This document shows positions 1 to 5,463 of a stretch of DNA of 13,669 nt, one piece after another. How positions within the stretch are numbered: position 1 is the stretch's first letter; each line of letters begins with the position of its first letter. The DNA is from Dehalococcoidia bacterium (lineage in GTDB: Bacteria > Chloroflexota > Dehalococcoidia > UBA2979). The DNA lies in NCBI GenBank assembly GCA_023228765.1, contig JALOAM010000080.1, positions 1-13,669 of the forward strand, in the 5' to 3' direction. The notes beneath the pieces were generated by a model. The model was not told where the DNA came from, did no database searches, and saw nothing but the letters and a program-made list of their open reading frames with translations. The position numbers were made by a program, and so were the translations under genes.

Positions 1-2
1 GT

Positions 3-707
3 GGTCGTCTCCTCCGGCGCTGCTGTCGCGCCGTCGTCTTCCCCGAGGGCGAGTTCGAGGTGGAGGCGGGCGGTGGTGTCATGCTCCCTGGCCTCGCGCG
101 GCAGGCGGCGGAGCGCGGGCTGGGGGGCCTCGAGTTCGCGATCGGCATCCCGGGCTCGGTCGGCGGCGCGCTGCAGACCAACGCCGGCATCGGCGACGGC
201 CGGTGTATCGGGGACCTCGTGCAGTCCGTGCAGGTACTGAGGAACGGCCTGCGCCGCAGCCTGGACCGGCACGAACTCACCTTCGACTACCGCACGACCT
301 CCCTCCGCGGATCGGGGGACATCGTGCTTTCCGCGCGGCTCGCCCTCCGTCCGAACTCGCGCGAGGTGATCGAGGCGGAGATGCGTCGCCTGCTGGAGGC
401 GCGGCAGGCGACCCAACCGACCTCGGAGCCGAACGCGGGATCGGTGTTTCGCAACCCGCCCGGTGACGCCGCCGGACGGCTGGTCGAGGCGGCCGGCTGC
501 AAGGGCCTCCGCGTCGGCGGGGCGCAGGTGAGCACGCTGCACGCGAACTTCATCGTGCAGGACGGCACGGCGACCACGAGGGACGTGACCGATCTGATGG
601 CGGAAGTGCGGCGGCGCGTCCTCGACCAGTTCGGGGTGACGCTGGTGCCCGAGGTCGAGTGGTGGGGGCGCTCGGCCGGGGACGAGAAGCCCGAGGCGTA
701 CCGCTAA
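3..707 (+). CDS. murB: UDP-N-acetylenolpyruvoylglucosamine reductase, 5'-truncated by window edge
   Basis: MurB is the cytoplasmic FAD enzyme that reduces UDP-GlcNAc-enolpyruvate to UDP-MurNAc with NADPH, the second committed step of peptidoglycan precursor synthesis. About the last two thirds of the protein are present. The FAD-site motif GIPGSVGGALQTNAG is at 144-188. A YRTTSLRG stretch (about 286-309) corresponds to the family's YR-S/T element. The catalytic-serine motif NAGSVFRNPPGD has its Ser codon at 441, and the C-terminal PEVEWWG has the likely catalytic Glu codon at 651. The stop is TAA at 705. The frame is open to the left edge, so the start lies outside; the GTG at 60 is in frame but would remove conserved sequence and is not the real start. 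The first eight or so codons in this frame (GRLLRRCC) do not look like MurB, whereas the other frame reads VVVSSGA there, so a frameshift near the edge is possible. The family call is secure. Confidence 0.93.
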   Translation, partial: GRLLRRCCRAVVFPEGEFEVEAGGGVMLPGLARQAAERGLGGLEFAIGIPGSVGGALQTNAGIGDGRCIGDLVQSVQVLRNGLRRSLDRHELTFDYRTTSLRGSGDIVLSARLALRPNSREVIEAEMRRLLEARQATQPTSEPNAGSVFRNPPGDAAGRLVEAAGCKGLRVGGAQVSTLHANFIVQDGTATTRDVTDLMAEVRRRVLDQFGVTLVPEVEWWGRSAGDEKPEAYR

Positions 708-742
708 GTCAGAGGGCGACGCCATGAGATCCGGATCTGCCT

Positions 743-768
743 CCCCTCTCCCGGTTTCGGGAGAGGGG
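743..768. terminator. Perfect hairpin in convergent gap, dispersed-repeat-like
   Basis: An 11-bp perfect stem (743-753 with 758-768, CCCCTCTCCCG / CGGGAGAGGGG) closes a GTTT loop between the convergent murB and MaoC-like genes. It is followed by CCGGGGTGAGGG. There is no T-run on either strand, so it is not a textbook intrinsic terminator, but the position fits a bidirectional transcription stop. Pyrimidine/purine palindromes of this type followed by GGNGTGNGGG recur between genes in many high-GC bacteria. A second, similar element lies at 10856-10890, so it may equally be a copy of a dispersed repeat. Confidence 0.6.
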
Positions 769-787
769 CCGGGGTGAGGGCCCTCGG

Positions 788-1621
788 CTACCCCTCGTCG
801 ACCGGGCGCACGCGGATGATCGTCCAGTGGCGGAGCATCGCGATGTCGGTGCCGCTCGCGTCCCGTACGAGGCAGTCGAAGTTGGCGGCGTGGTGGCCCT
901 TGCGGTCCTCGATGCTCAGGAGGTGGGCGCCGGTCGTGATCGGCTGGTGGCCGTAGGCCGGGGCGAGGTGCTGGATGCGGCTGCGAAAGTGGATTGACTG
1001 CGGCATGGACACGTTGTGGCGCATGACGCGCTCGCCGCGGCCGGCGATCCAGCCGGGGTGAAGCCTCGGCGGGTCGCCGAGGAAGCGCGAGTCCGCCTCC
1101 GGGTGGCTGCGGCTCCAGTACTCCTCCAGCACGTCCGCGCCGGTGTCGTCCTCCTTCGGGCGCCAGTCGACATCGATGGGCGTCTCACCGAGGACGATCG
1201 GCGGGATCGGGTCGGGCGAGGGCTCCGCGGTCATCTTGCCCGGGATCACGTACTCGTCGAACCACGGCGCATCACCGAGGCCGACCGCGCCGACGACACA
1301 GACGACTCCGTCCTGGTTCGTCATCGTAAGGGAGTAGCCTTCGGGCGAGATGTCGCTGCCGGGGGTGAGGGCGATCGCAAGGCGGTCGCCGGGATAGGTG
1401 GGCTGGCGGAAGAAGACGTCCGCCCAGCCGCGGTCCAACCAGGACGCACCGAGGGCCTCGATCACCGCGGGCGTCGCCCAGCCCCACACGGTCACGCCCC
1501 CGACCAGGGCACCCTTGAAGCCGTACTTCTTCGCGACCTCGGTGGAGTGGATCGGGTTCCCGATGTCGGGGCTGTCGTCGTTCGAAAGAAACGCGTCGAT
1601 GTGCTGTTCAACGGCGGGCAT
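788..1621 (-). CDS. MaoC-like double-hotdog protein (possible acyl-CoA hydratase/dehydratase)
   Basis: A 277-residue soluble protein with two hotdog-like halves. Residues about 8-125 contain NPIH (22-25) and a glycine-rich turn, GALVGGVTVWGW (37-48), typical of the MaoC/FAS1-type hydratase N-half. Residues about 190-271 form a second half (SIHFRSRIQHLAP, then an HWTIIRV end strand). Relatives hydrate or dehydrate acyl-CoA or acyl-ACP thioesters, sometimes as heteromers. The classical R-hydratase motif is D-x-N-P-x-H. Here the residue two before N22 is Ile and an Asp sits one place earlier (D19-I-G-N-P-I-H25), so catalysis by the canonical dyad is uncertain. The ATG at 1621 is preceded by GGGAGGT at good spacing, and the stop is TAG. 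It is divergent from the CYTH-CHAD gene and convergent with murB, with no pathway partner in view. The fold assignment is fairly sure; the substrate is unknown. Confidence 0.78.
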   Translation of the reverse strand: MPAVEQHIDAFLSNDDSPDIGNPIHSTEVAKKYGFKGALVGGVTVWGWATPAVIEALGASWLDRGWADVFFRQPTYPGDRLAIALTPGSDISPEGYSLTMTNQDGVVCVVGAVGLGDAPWFDEYVIPGKMTAEPSPDPIPPIVLGETPIDVDWRPKEDDTGADVLEEYWSRSHPEADSRFLGDPPRLHPGWIAGRGERVMRHNVSMPQSIHFRSRIQHLAPAYGHQPITTGAHLLSIEDRKGHHAANFDCLVRDASGTDIAMLRHWTIIRVRPVDEG

Positions 1622-1685
1622 GGGGTGACCTCCCGTGGCTGTTCGAAGTGGGCCGCATGGTACGCCCCGCAGTCGAACGCCTGGT

Positions 1686-1704
1686 GAGGTTCATGCGAGG
1701 TTCA
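1686..1704 (+). promoter_or_regulatory. Pho-box-like direct repeat, 11-bp period
   Basis: The octamer GAGGTTCA occurs at 1686-1693 and again at 1697-1704, exactly 11 bp apart. A degenerate third unit (GATCG) falls one further period on, at 1711. Eleven-bp direct repeats with a GTTCA/GTCA core are the known recognition pattern of PhoB/PhoP-type (OmpR-family) regulators. The repeat ends about 32 bp before the -10-like hexamer of the CYTH-CHAD gene, close to where such activators bind. It also lies upstream of the divergent MaoC-like gene. Assignment to phosphate control is inference from the motif and from the neighbouring polyphosphate genes. Confidence 0.4.
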
Positions 1705-1736
1705 CGGACCGATCGGACCCGCCACCGGGCGCCGTG

Positions 1737-1742
1737 AGAGAA
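1737..1742 (+). promoter_or_regulatory. Candidate -10 element for a leaderless CYTH-CHAD transcript
   Basis: GAGAAT matches the -10 consensus at four of six positions and ends 7 nt before the ATG at 1750. Transcription would then begin at or next to the start codon. There is no GGAG-type ribosome site upstream of this ATG, which fits a leaderless message. The same AGAATC-N5-ATG arrangement precedes the 105-residue gene on the other strand. Confidence 0.3.
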
Positions 1743-1749
1743 TCGCTGC

Positions 1750-3687
1750 ATGACCGGCGCACGGGCTCCCGAGGACAACATCGAGGTCGAGTGGCAGTTC
1801 GAGGTCGAGGACCTCGAACGGGTGCGCGCCTGGCTGGAAGCGCAACCGGAACACGCGCCGCTGCGCTTCGCCCTCCGCAAGGACGCGGAGCAGGTGGACT
1901 CCTACTACGACACCTCGGACTGGCGGCTGTTCTTCGCCGGCTACTCGCTCCGCCGTCGCCGGCGTGACGGGGCGTACGAGGTCACCCTGAAGTCGCTCGC
2001 GCGCACCTCGGACGGCCCGATCTCGCGACGCGAGATCAACGAGGCGTCGGAGGACGGCACCATCCCGGCGCCCGACGGAGCGGGTGGCCCGGTCTCAGAC
2101 CGCGTCCGCACGATCGCAGGCCGCGCACCCCTCGTGCGGCTGTTCGAGGTCCGCACGCGCCGCCGTTCGTATGCCGTGCAGCTGGGCGGCACCGGTGACT
2201 CGGATGGCTCGAACGGTGAGGCCGTCGCGCAGGTGGAGCTGGACGAGACCACCGTCGCGCCGCAGACCGCCCCCGCGACCACGTTCCGGCGCGTCGAAGT
2301 GGAAGTCACCGGCACCCCGTCACCCGACATCGAGTCGTTCGTGCAGGCGATGCGGCACGCGAACGGCCTGACCCCCACCACCACGTCGAAGTTCGAGGCG
2401 GGGCTGCAGGCAGCCTCGCTGGACCCGAACGCAGCACTGGAGTTCGGCCCGACCGAGCGCGACCCGCGCGCGGGCTCGCTCGAGTACGCCTACGCCTACC
2501 TCCGCGAGCAGTGGTCCGCCTTCCTCCGCCACGCGCCGGGCACCCGGCTGGGCGAGGACATCGAGGCACTGCACCAGATGCGCGTCGCCACGCGTCGCCT
2601 GCGCGCCACCATCCGCGTCTTCGACGCCGTCCTCCCCGCACCGTTCGAGGGCTATCGCGACGAGTTGCAGTGGGTGGGGCATGAGCTCGGCGCAGTGCGC
2701 GACCTGGACGTGCAGATCGAGGGCCTCGAGAAGCTGCGCGCGGCCTCCTCGTGGGAGGACGCGGCTGCCCTCCGACCGCTGATCGAGGTGATCGCGCGCG
2801 AGCGCGACGAGGAGCGCGTGCGTCTCCTCGAACTGCTGGATAGCGACCGGTTCGACGCGCTCGTGGATGCGCTCTCCTCGGTGCTGCGCGAGGGGCCTCC
2901 GGCCGATGCCGCCGCGCCCGAGGTCTTCCCGTACGCCCGGCCGGTCCTGGACCGGCGCTTCGCGCGCCTCCGGCGTGACGGGCGGCGTCTGCGGCCGGAC
3001 TCACCGGCTGCCGAGTACCACGCGTTACGCATCCGCGGAAAGCGGCTGCGTTACTCACTCGAAGTGTTCGGTGACCTGTACGGACGCCCCGCACAACGCG
3101 TGACGGCGGCGCTCAAGTCGTTCCAGGAGATGCTCGGTGACCACCAGGACGCCGAGGTCGGCGTGGAGCGCCTGCACGCGATCGTCGCGGTCCACGGACG
3201 CAGTCTGCCACCGGAGACACTGGTCGCCGTCGGCACGCTCATCCAGCGCTACCGCCAGCAGGCCTCGACGCTGCGCGAGGCGTTCCCGGACGACTTCGCC
3301 CGCGTCCTCAACCGGTGGCGTGCCCTCGCCCGCGTCGTCGCGCAATCCGCCGCCCGCCCGAGCCGTCCCGCCACCCGCGAGGTCGCTCCGACGCGGACCG
3401 CGCCCCCGACGCCGAAGGCGGCCCCACCCGTCGAGGATCCCCTCGCCTCGATGCCAGCACCTGTGCCCTCGGAGCCGGAAACGCCCGAACCACCCGCACC
3501 AGAACCAGCGCCAGCACCAGGACCCGACGCGAAGTCAGCTCCGGAACTACAGCCCGCGCCGGCGTCGACGTTCACGTGGCAGCCACCGATCCCGCGTCCG
3601 CCCGCGTCTCCTGCCGCTGGGGTGCCGGATGACGGTGGCGAGGGCGGCTCACTCTCCCGGATGCGCCAGCTGTTCCATCGCGAGTAG
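1750..3687 (+). CDS. CYTH-CHAD domain protein (triphosphate tunnel fold plus polyphosphate-binding domain)
   Basis: A 645-residue cytoplasmic protein. Residues about 10-215 form a CYTH domain: EVEWQ (12-16) at the position of the ExExK signature, YYDTSDWRLFFAGYSLRRRRR, a REIN acidic strand, then QVELDE and EVEVTGTP. CYTH enzymes bind metal-complexed triphosphate or polyphosphate in a beta tunnel. Residues about 240-510 form a CHAD domain, a helical, His/Arg-rich polyphosphate-binding module. It shows HQMRVATRRLRATIRVF from H275 and YHALRIRGKRLRYSLEVF around H424, followed by FQEMLGDHQDAEVGVERL. Residues about 530-632 are a Pro/Ala-rich, probably disordered tail ending in SLSRMRQLFHRE. The signature Lys is replaced by Gln, so tripolyphosphatase activity is uncertain while polyphosphate binding is likely. 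The ATG at 1750 has no clear Shine-Dalgarno and may be leaderless. Its 3' end overlaps the convergent 105-residue gene by 39 bp. PPK2 lies about 0.8 kb downstream, suggesting a shared polyphosphate role. Confidence 0.95.
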   Translation: MTGARAPEDNIEVEWQFEVEDLERVRAWLEAQPEHAPLRFALRKDAEQVDSYYDTSDWRLFFAGYSLRRRRRDGAYEVTLKSLARTSDGPISRREINEASEDGTIPAPDGAGGPVSDRVRTIAGRAPLVRLFEVRTRRRSYAVQLGGTGDSDGSNGEAVAQVELDETTVAPQTAPATTFRRVEVEVTGTPSPDIESFVQAMRHANGLTPTTTSKFEAGLQAASLDPNAALEFGPTERDPRAGSLEYAYAYLREQWSAFLRHAPGTRLGEDIEALHQMRVATRRLRATIRVFDAVLPAPFEGYRDELQWVGHELGAVRDLDVQIEGLEKLRAASSWEDAAALRPLIEVIARERDEERVRLLELLDSDRFDALVDALSSVLREGPPADAAAPEVFPYARPVLDRRFARLRRDGRRLRPDSPAAEYHALRIRGKRLRYSLEVFGDLYGRPAQRVTAALKSFQEMLGDHQDAEVGVERLHAIVAVHGRSLPPETLVAVGTLIQRYRQQASTLREAFPDDFARVLNRWRALARVVAQSAARPSRPATREVAPTRTAPPTPKAAPPVEDPLASMPAPVPSEPETPEPPAPEPAPAPGPDAKSAPELQPAPASTFTWQPPIPRPPASPAAGVPDDGGEGGSLSRMRQLFHRE

Positions 3688-3966
3688 CGCACCGCGGTCC
3701 TCGGCCGCGAGGACACGAAGGCCCGGCTCCGGACGGGCCGACCACCGACGCCACGCCAGCACCTCGTAGCGCGTCCCCAGCCACCCCGTCACGACCGGCA
3801 TCCCGAGGTGCTCCGCGGCGAGTTGCAGCAGGCCTTCGACTACCGCGGGGTCCTCGGACAGATCGATCTCGACGAGGCCTGCGGAGGACGCCTGAAGGGC
3901 AGCGAGATACGGCGCGAGATCAGCGGGATGAGGTCTCCCCAGGGCATCGGAGTGCGTCGTCTGCAT
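3649..3966 (-). CDS. Small protein of unknown function, paralogue of the divergent 91-residue protein
   Basis: A 105-residue protein that I do not recognise. The core (residues about 19-75) aligns without gaps to the divergent 91-residue protein at about 19 identities in 57 positions. Shared positions include PYL-A-Q, AG--E, V--LL--AA--LG, a central W and a final L-W followed by two basic residues. This alignment is the main evidence that the gene is real. No signal peptide, membrane segment or enzyme motif is visible, and the C-terminus is acidic and helical (LAAEDRGALLAMEQLAHPGE). I chose the ATG at 3966 because the frame runs on to 4074 only through A+T-rich, Cys-rich, non-conserved sequence that overlaps the divergent promoter. 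There is no Shine-Dalgarno; AGAATC lies 5 nt before the ATG, as for CYTH-CHAD. The last 39 bp overlap the end of the CYTH-CHAD gene in antisense. Confidence 0.72.
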   Translation of the reverse strand: MQTTHSDALGRPHPADLAPYLAALQASSAGLVEIDLSEDPAVVEGLLQLAAEHLGMPVVTGWLGTRYEVLAWRRWSARPEPGLRVLAAEDRGALLAMEQLAHPGE

Positions 3967-3993
3967 GGCAGGATTCTGGCAGCAACATAGCCG

Positions 3994-4021
3994 TTGTTTC
4001 TGACGATTCCACAGGTACACT
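3994..4021 (+). promoter_or_regulatory. Candidate promoter of the 91-residue gene
   Basis: TTGTTT (3994-3999) and TACACT (4016-4021) are separated by 16 nt. They match the -35 and -10 consensus at three and four of six positions. Transcription would start near 4028, leaving a leader of about 100 nt before the ATG at 4128. The CACAG-N5-CTGTG dyad overlaps the -10 and could be a repressor site. Confidence 0.4.
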
Positions 4022-4035
4022 GTGCCTAATTCGCA

Positions 4036-4052
4036 TGTTTGCGTATTGTTTG
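4036..4052. repeat. 11-bp-period direct repeat TGTTTG
   Basis: TGTTTG occurs at 4036-4041 and 4047-4052, one helical turn apart, framed by CGCAT (4032-4036) and ATGCG (4053-4057). The arrangement resembles OmpR-family binding sites, but the core differs from the GTTCA repeat before CYTH-CHAD. It lies downstream of the plus-strand promoter candidate and upstream of the minus-strand gene, so it could act on either. Confidence 0.35.
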
Positions 4053-4067
4053 ATGCGTGGTAGAGAC

Positions 4068-4083
4068 ACCGCAATTCTGCGGT
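4068..4083 (+). other. Leader hairpin upstream of the 91-residue gene
   Basis: ACCGCA (4068-4073) and TGCGGT (4078-4083) form a perfect 6-bp stem with an ATTC loop. It would lie about 40 nt into the predicted leader and 44 nt before the start codon, too far to cover the ribosome site. It may stabilise the transcript or serve as a protein-binding element. Confidence 0.35.
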
Positions 4084-4127
4084 CGAACTCCATATTGGGC
4101 GGCAACCCTCAGTCAGAAAGAAGCAAG

Positions 4128-4403
4128 ATGCCTCGTTTCAAGAAGCTCGATCCATCTGAGGTGGTCGTTGGTCGTGGTCCGGCCAAGATCTCCCGAGAGC
4201 CTTACCTGAAAGCCATCCAGAGCAACGAAGCCGGTTCGATCGAGCTGGAAGATGACGACCGACCCGGGACCGTGAAGCGCCTCCTCCGCGAGGCGGCACG
4301 CGACCTGGGCATCAAGATCCGCTCCTCCTGGGCGGACGACACGCAGCGCACCCTGGTGTGGAAGAAGTCCCCCGAAAAGAAGACGTCCGCTCGCGGACGC
4401 TAG
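4128..4403 (+). CDS. Small basic protein of unknown function, paralogue of the divergent 105-residue protein
   Basis: A 91-residue soluble protein that I do not recognise by name. It begins MPRFKKLDPSEVV, carries the shared core PYLKAIQSNEAG-IELE and the helix TVKRLLREAARDLGIKI (about 48-64), then a W and an LVWKK strand, and ends in a basic tail (KKSPEKKTSARGR). The predicted order strand-helix-strand with basic termini would suit nucleic-acid or polyanion binding, but that is only a guess. The ATG at 4128 follows purine-rich GAAAGAAG. The frame is open to 4035, but that extension is non-conserved, A+T-rich and overlaps the promoter. The first third is less G+C-rich than neighbouring genes, which could reflect high expression or transfer. 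The final codons contain a small CGTCCG/CGGACG hairpin (4384-4399). A strong terminator follows 20 nt after the stop. Confidence 0.85.
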   Translation: MPRFKKLDPSEVVVGRGPAKISREPYLKAIQSNEAGSIELEDDDRPGTVKRLLREAARDLGIKIRSSWADDTQRTLVWKKSPEKKTSARGR

Positions 4404-4423
4404 TCGAACGTCAGCACCTCGAC

Positions 4424-4451
4424 GAACCGGCGGCCTTCAGGCCGCCGGTTC
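4424..4451. terminator. Intrinsic-terminator-like hairpin between convergent small gene and PPK2
   Basis: A perfect 12-bp stem (GAACCGGCGGCC 4424-4435 with GGCCGCCGGTTC 4440-4451) closes a TTCA loop. It is placed 20 nt after the stop of the 91-residue gene and 15 nt beyond the stop of the convergent PPK2 gene, so it can serve both strands. Only a short mixed CCTTGCGT tail follows on the plus strand, as is common in high-GC genomes. Confidence 0.8.
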
Positions 4452-4466
4452 CTTGCGTCCGAGACA

Positions 4467-5375
4467 TCAGACCGGCCGTCCCGGCGGACGTGCATCCTCG
4501 AGCAGCTCGCGGATCTCCTCGATCGGGCGGTCGAAGGCGGGCTCCGGCGGACGCAGGTCGAGCGCTTCGAGGGCGGCGATGATCCGCTCAGCGACCATGA
4601 CGCGCATGTGGTCCTTGTCGTCCGCGGGGATCACGTACCACGGCGCCCAGGCGCGCGAGGTGTTCTCAATGGCGGCCTGATACGCCGCGGTGTAGTCATG
4701 CCATCGCTCCCGGTCGCGGATGTCCTCCTCCCGAAACTTCCAGTGTTTCGCGGGGTCCTTCAGGCGCGCCAGGAAGCGGTCGCGTTGTTCGTCCGCGGAG
4801 ACGTTGAGGAAGAACTTCACCACTGCCACCCCGCTCCGCGCGAGGTGCAGCTCGTAGTTACGGATGGACTCGAAGCGCCGGAGCCAGAACTCGCCCGGGG
4901 GCTCCGGGACGCCCTCGGTGTGGTCGGGGCCGTCTGGAAGGTGCTGGGCGAGGAGGAGCTCGGGGTGCACCCGCGCCACCAGCACCTCCTCGTAGTACGA
5001 GCGGTTGAACACGCCGATGTGTCCGCGAGCCGGCAAGTGCGGCACCGTCCGCCACAGGAAGTCGTGGTCCAGCTCGTCCTCGGAGGGCGCACGGAACGCA
5101 GTGACATGAACGCCGGCCGGATCCGCCCGCTGGAATACGCGCGCGATCGTCCCGTCTTTCCCGGCGGCGTCGCGTCCCTGGAAGACGACGAGCAACGCCC
5201 ACCGATGGTCAGCGTACAACTGCTGCTGAAGCGCCGCCAGCCGCTGCGTGACCTCGTCGAGGCGTTCCTCCAGCCGCTCCTCGGAGGGGAGGCCGACCAG
5301 CAGAGTGGGGTGCTCGGCGAGATCGAAGGAACCGTTGAACGGCGCCAGCGTCGGGTGGTGGGGAGCGTCGAACAC
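4467..5375 (-). CDS. ppk2: PPK2-family polyphosphate:nucleotide phosphotransferase
   Basis: A 302-residue cytoplasmic kinase that transfers phosphate between polyphosphate and nucleotides. The Walker A motif is GRDAAGKDGT (67-76, Lys73). The Walker B region is GHIGVFNRSYYEEVLVARV (118-136), and the lid region with DPAKHWKF is near 207-214, followed by ERWHDYTAAYQAAIENTS. Length and motif spacing fit a single-domain PPK2. The YYEEVLVARV sequence after FNRS resembles the subgroup that phosphorylates both AMP and ADP (class III-like) more than FNRSWYNRAG-type enzymes, but the subclass is inferred. The start is GTG at 5375, preceded by GGAGG at 9-nt spacing. It is divergent from the MFS gene, converges on the 91-residue gene, and shares the polyphosphate theme with CYTH-CHAD. 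Confidence 0.96.
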   Translation of the reverse strand: MFDAPHHPTLAPFNGSFDLAEHPTLLVGLPSEERLEERLDEVTQRLAALQQQLYADHRWALLVVFQGRDAAGKDGTIARVFQRADPAGVHVTAFRAPSEDELDHDFLWRTVPHLPARGHIGVFNRSYYEEVLVARVHPELLLAQHLPDGPDHTEGVPEPPGEFWLRRFESIRNYELHLARSGVAVVKFFLNVSADEQRDRFLARLKDPAKHWKFREEDIRDRERWHDYTAAYQAAIENTSRAWAPWYVIPADDKDHMRVMVAERIIAALEALDLRPPEPAFDRPIEEIRELLEDARPPGRPV

Positions 5376-5423
5376 CTCTGAGCACCTCCGTGCCGTCTAC
5401 TCACCGACCGTAAGCGACCCCCC

Positions 5424-5450
5424 ATGCTAGGGTGACTCACTCTAGATCAA
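5424..5450. promoter_or_regulatory. Overlapping divergent promoter candidates for PPK2 and MFS
   Basis: On the plus strand TGCTAGGGT (5425-5433) looks like an extended -10, giving a start near 5440, then AAGGGG (5449-5454) before the MFS ATG at 5464. On the minus strand TTGATC (5445-5450) and TAGCAT (5424-5429) are 15 nt apart toward PPK2. The two candidate -10 elements share the same bases, so the polymerases would exclude each other. A GTGA-C-TCAC dyad (5432-5440) lies between and could be an operator. Confidence 0.3.
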
Positions 5451-5463
5451 GGGGTTCGCGCCC

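Larger units (their letters stand above)
3967..4127. promoter_or_regulatory. A+T-rich divergent promoter region between the paralogous small genes
   Basis: This 161-bp gap is close to half A+T, in contrast to the strongly G+C-rich surroundings. It contains a plus-strand promoter candidate, a dyad over its -10 (CACAG-N5-CTGTG, 4010-4024), an 11-bp-period direct repeat (4036-4052) inside a 5-bp inverted repeat (CGCAT 4032-4036 / ATGCG 4053-4057), and a leader hairpin (4068-4083). I see no strong promoter toward the 105-residue gene; TATGTT and CAGAAT on the minus strand are weak -10 candidates. The density of symmetric elements suggests regulated expression of both genes from one control region. 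Confidence 0.5.

Noticed and set aside
4010..4024. LexA (SOS) box suggested by CACAG-N5-CTGTG
   Set aside because: The arms are in the opposite order to the CTGT-N8-ACAG site of enterobacteria and do not fit GAAC-N4-GTTC, so it is kept only as an unnamed dyad.
3967..4127. N-terminal extensions of both small genes (to 4074 on minus, from 4035 on plus)
   Set aside because: The extensions overlap each other in the A+T-rich promoter region, have atypical Cys-rich or random sequence, and lie outside the conserved core.
4608..5381. 257-residue plus-strand open frame opposite PPK2
   Set aside because: Antisense shadow of a gene with complete Walker motifs; no recognisable family.
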